The notes under the pieces were generated by a model. It did no database searches and was not told the origin of the DNA. It saw nothing but the letters and a program-made list of their open reading frames with translations. DNA of 64,000 bases, taken from positions 62,001 to 126,000 of the forward strand of contig JAYWLB010000113.1 of NCBI GenBank assembly GCA_035967665.1, written 5' to 3'. The DNA comes from Arctic95D-9 sp035967665. Lineage in GTDB: Bacteria > Verrucomicrobiota > Verrucomicrobiia > Verrucomicrobiales > DEV007. Every line of letters starts with the position of its first letter. Positions within the stretch are counted from its first letter, which is position 1. The translations under genes were made by a program, and so were the position numbers. Shown one piece after another: positions 63,123-64,000 of this stretch.

Positions 63123-64000
63123 TTGAACATTTTCCTGAGAGAGCCTTTCGCCATTTCTGCAACCTTCGTTGCGGCCATGGTGATCTCTGTTCTCCCGTCG
63201 GGATGCGTGGTGCACGAAGTCGATACCGTGCCGCTTCCTGCGGTGAAGCATTCCGGAGAGGCAAAGGTTTCCGGTTCGCTGGAATCTGCCGGCCGGGGTT
63301 CGAAAGAAGTTGCGGGCTGGTGGACGGGATTTCAGGATGAGACGCTCAATGCCCTCGTTGGTGAATCGCTCGCCGACAATCCCGATGTCCGCTCGTTAGG
63401 GCGGCGCATTGATCAGGCCAACTCGAGGTTGATTCAGGCCGGTTCGACTTTGTTTCCTCAGATAGACGGGGACGGTTCGTTTGAAAGCGATTGGGGAAGA
63501 ACGGGCAGGCGTAGCGATGAGGCGTCTCTCGGTCTTGATCTCAATTGGGAGCTCGATTTCTGGGGCCGTATCCGCTCGGGACGCAATGCCCGCGCGGAGG
63601 AAGTGGTTGTCGCGCGCGAAGATTGGCTCGCAGCGAGGCTTCTCCTCACGGGTTCAGTCGCTGAAACCTGGTATTCGATCGTCGAGCAGCGTGGGCAACT
63701 GAAGCTGGTTCGCGAGCAGATCGATCTCAGTAAAACCCTGCTCAATCTTACCCGGTTAAGGTTTGGTCAGGGGCAGAGTTCCGTCGTTGATGTCCGCCAG
63801 CAACAGGAGCAGATGCAGTCGACCGAATCGCTCGTTCCGGATATTGAATTTCGCATCGCGGAGCTCGAGCTCGCTCTCGATACTTTGACCGGAAGTGTTC
63901 CCGGCAGTCGCAACCGGATCGCGCGCAGCAGGTTCGACAGTTTACCGGCGAGTCCCAGGACCGGTTATCCCTCCGGGCTGCTTCTGAATCGTCCGGATCT
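63123..64000 (+). CDS. RND-type efflux outer-membrane factor, NodT/OprM-like (5' part)
   Basis: The frame is open from 63108 to the right edge, giving 292 codons of a TolC-fold outer-membrane lipoprotein. The lipobox is LPSGC with Cys at residue 28 if translation starts at TTG 63123; an ATG at 63177 would leave too short a signal. WWTGFQDETLNALVGESLADNPDV and LNWELDFWGRIRSGRNARA are family landmarks of NodT-type OMFs. These form tripartite pumps with a membrane-fusion protein and an RND pump, presumably encoded just beyond the window. Divergent from the membrane-anchored hydrolase over 238 bp. Confidence 0.85.
   Translation, partial: MNIFLREPFAISATFVAAMVISVLPSGCVVHEVDTVPLPAVKHSGEAKVSGSLESAGRGSKEVAGWWTGFQDETLNALVGESLADNPDVRSLGRRIDQANSRLIQAGSTLFPQIDGDGSFESDWGRTGRRSDEASLGLDLNWELDFWGRIRSGRNARAEEVVVAREDWLAARLLLTGSVAETWYSIVEQRGQLKLVREQIDLSKTLLNLTRLRFGQGQSSVVDVRQQQEQMQSTESLVPDIEFRIAELELALDTLTGSVPGSRNRIARSRFDSLPASPRTGYPSGLLLNRPD

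Overview
The window looks like chromosomal DNA (GC in the mid-50s percent by eye) from a PVC-group bacterium, most likely a marine or particle-degrading Verrucomicrobiota. The case rests on family content: two PSCyt1/DUF1549/DUF1553 plus DUF1501 gene pairs, one of them behind an ECF sigma factor and a FecR-type regulator; a PVC-type haem-binding dehydrogenase with a DUF1080 tail; five Cys-type sulfatases with signal peptides; many exported hydrolases; and Tat-exported FAD oxidoreductases. Placement below the superphylum is inference. I saw no tRNA, rRNA, CRISPR array, transposase or phage gene.

Layout. 1-5 kb: an alkylsulfatase-like metallo-hydrolase cut by the left edge and a nucleoside-hydrolase-like protein (minus strand), divergent from a GH86-like agarase/porphyranase whose stop codon overlaps a broken gene. 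5.1-8.8 kb: a large haem-binding PVC dehydrogenase. 9.1-13.7 kb: a three-gene oxidoreductase operon (MDR reductase, luciferase-like monooxygenase, SDR) divergent from a LysR regulator, then a TetR regulator with a 26-bp palindromic operator candidate. 14-20.3 kb: an unusual Nramp-type transporter, a TSUP permease, a compact type III polyketide cluster (methyltransferase, FAD oxidoreductase, type III PKS) and a serine beta-lactamase-like hydrolase. 20.4-29.4 kb: a plus-strand run of exported degradative enzymes (two esterases, a beta-propeller glycoside-hydrolase-like protein, a sulfatase with EF-hands, an FAD oxidoreductase). 29.4-36.2 kb: the ECF sigma, FecR, PSCyt1 and DUF1501 operon with overlapping or near-touching genes. 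36.3-45 kb: a Tat FAD oxidoreductase, a small LamG/DUF1080-like protein, a structured AT-rich and hairpin intergenic region, a dienelactone hydrolase and a second PSCyt1-DUF1501 pair. 45-52.7 kb: a deacetylase plus three-sulfatase run, one sulfatase fused to a sialidase-like propeller, divergent from a fifth sulfatase. 52.8-64 kb: an SGNH hydrolase, an alpha/beta hydrolase, a truncated haemoglobin, a GH16 enzyme, a small LamG-like protein, pyruvate kinase, a MscS channel, a 3-methyladenine DNA glycosylase, another hydrolase and an RND-type outer-membrane factor cut by the right edge.

How it fits together. Most of the window encodes an exported machine for attacking sulfated and acetylated polysaccharides: sulfatases remove sulfate, esterases and a deacetylase remove acyl groups, GH86, GH16 and a propeller enzyme cut the backbone, and haem-binding and FAD proteins may supply oxidative steps. 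The PVC cassettes probably sense or process substrate under ECF/FecR control. Housekeeping genes (pyk, MscS, DNA glycosylase) lie at the right end.

The least explained features are non-coding: a 33-nt dispersed palindrome family at three places, a 95-bp tandem head-to-head repeat, and a 75-bp region with only three G/C bases followed by three perfect hairpins.
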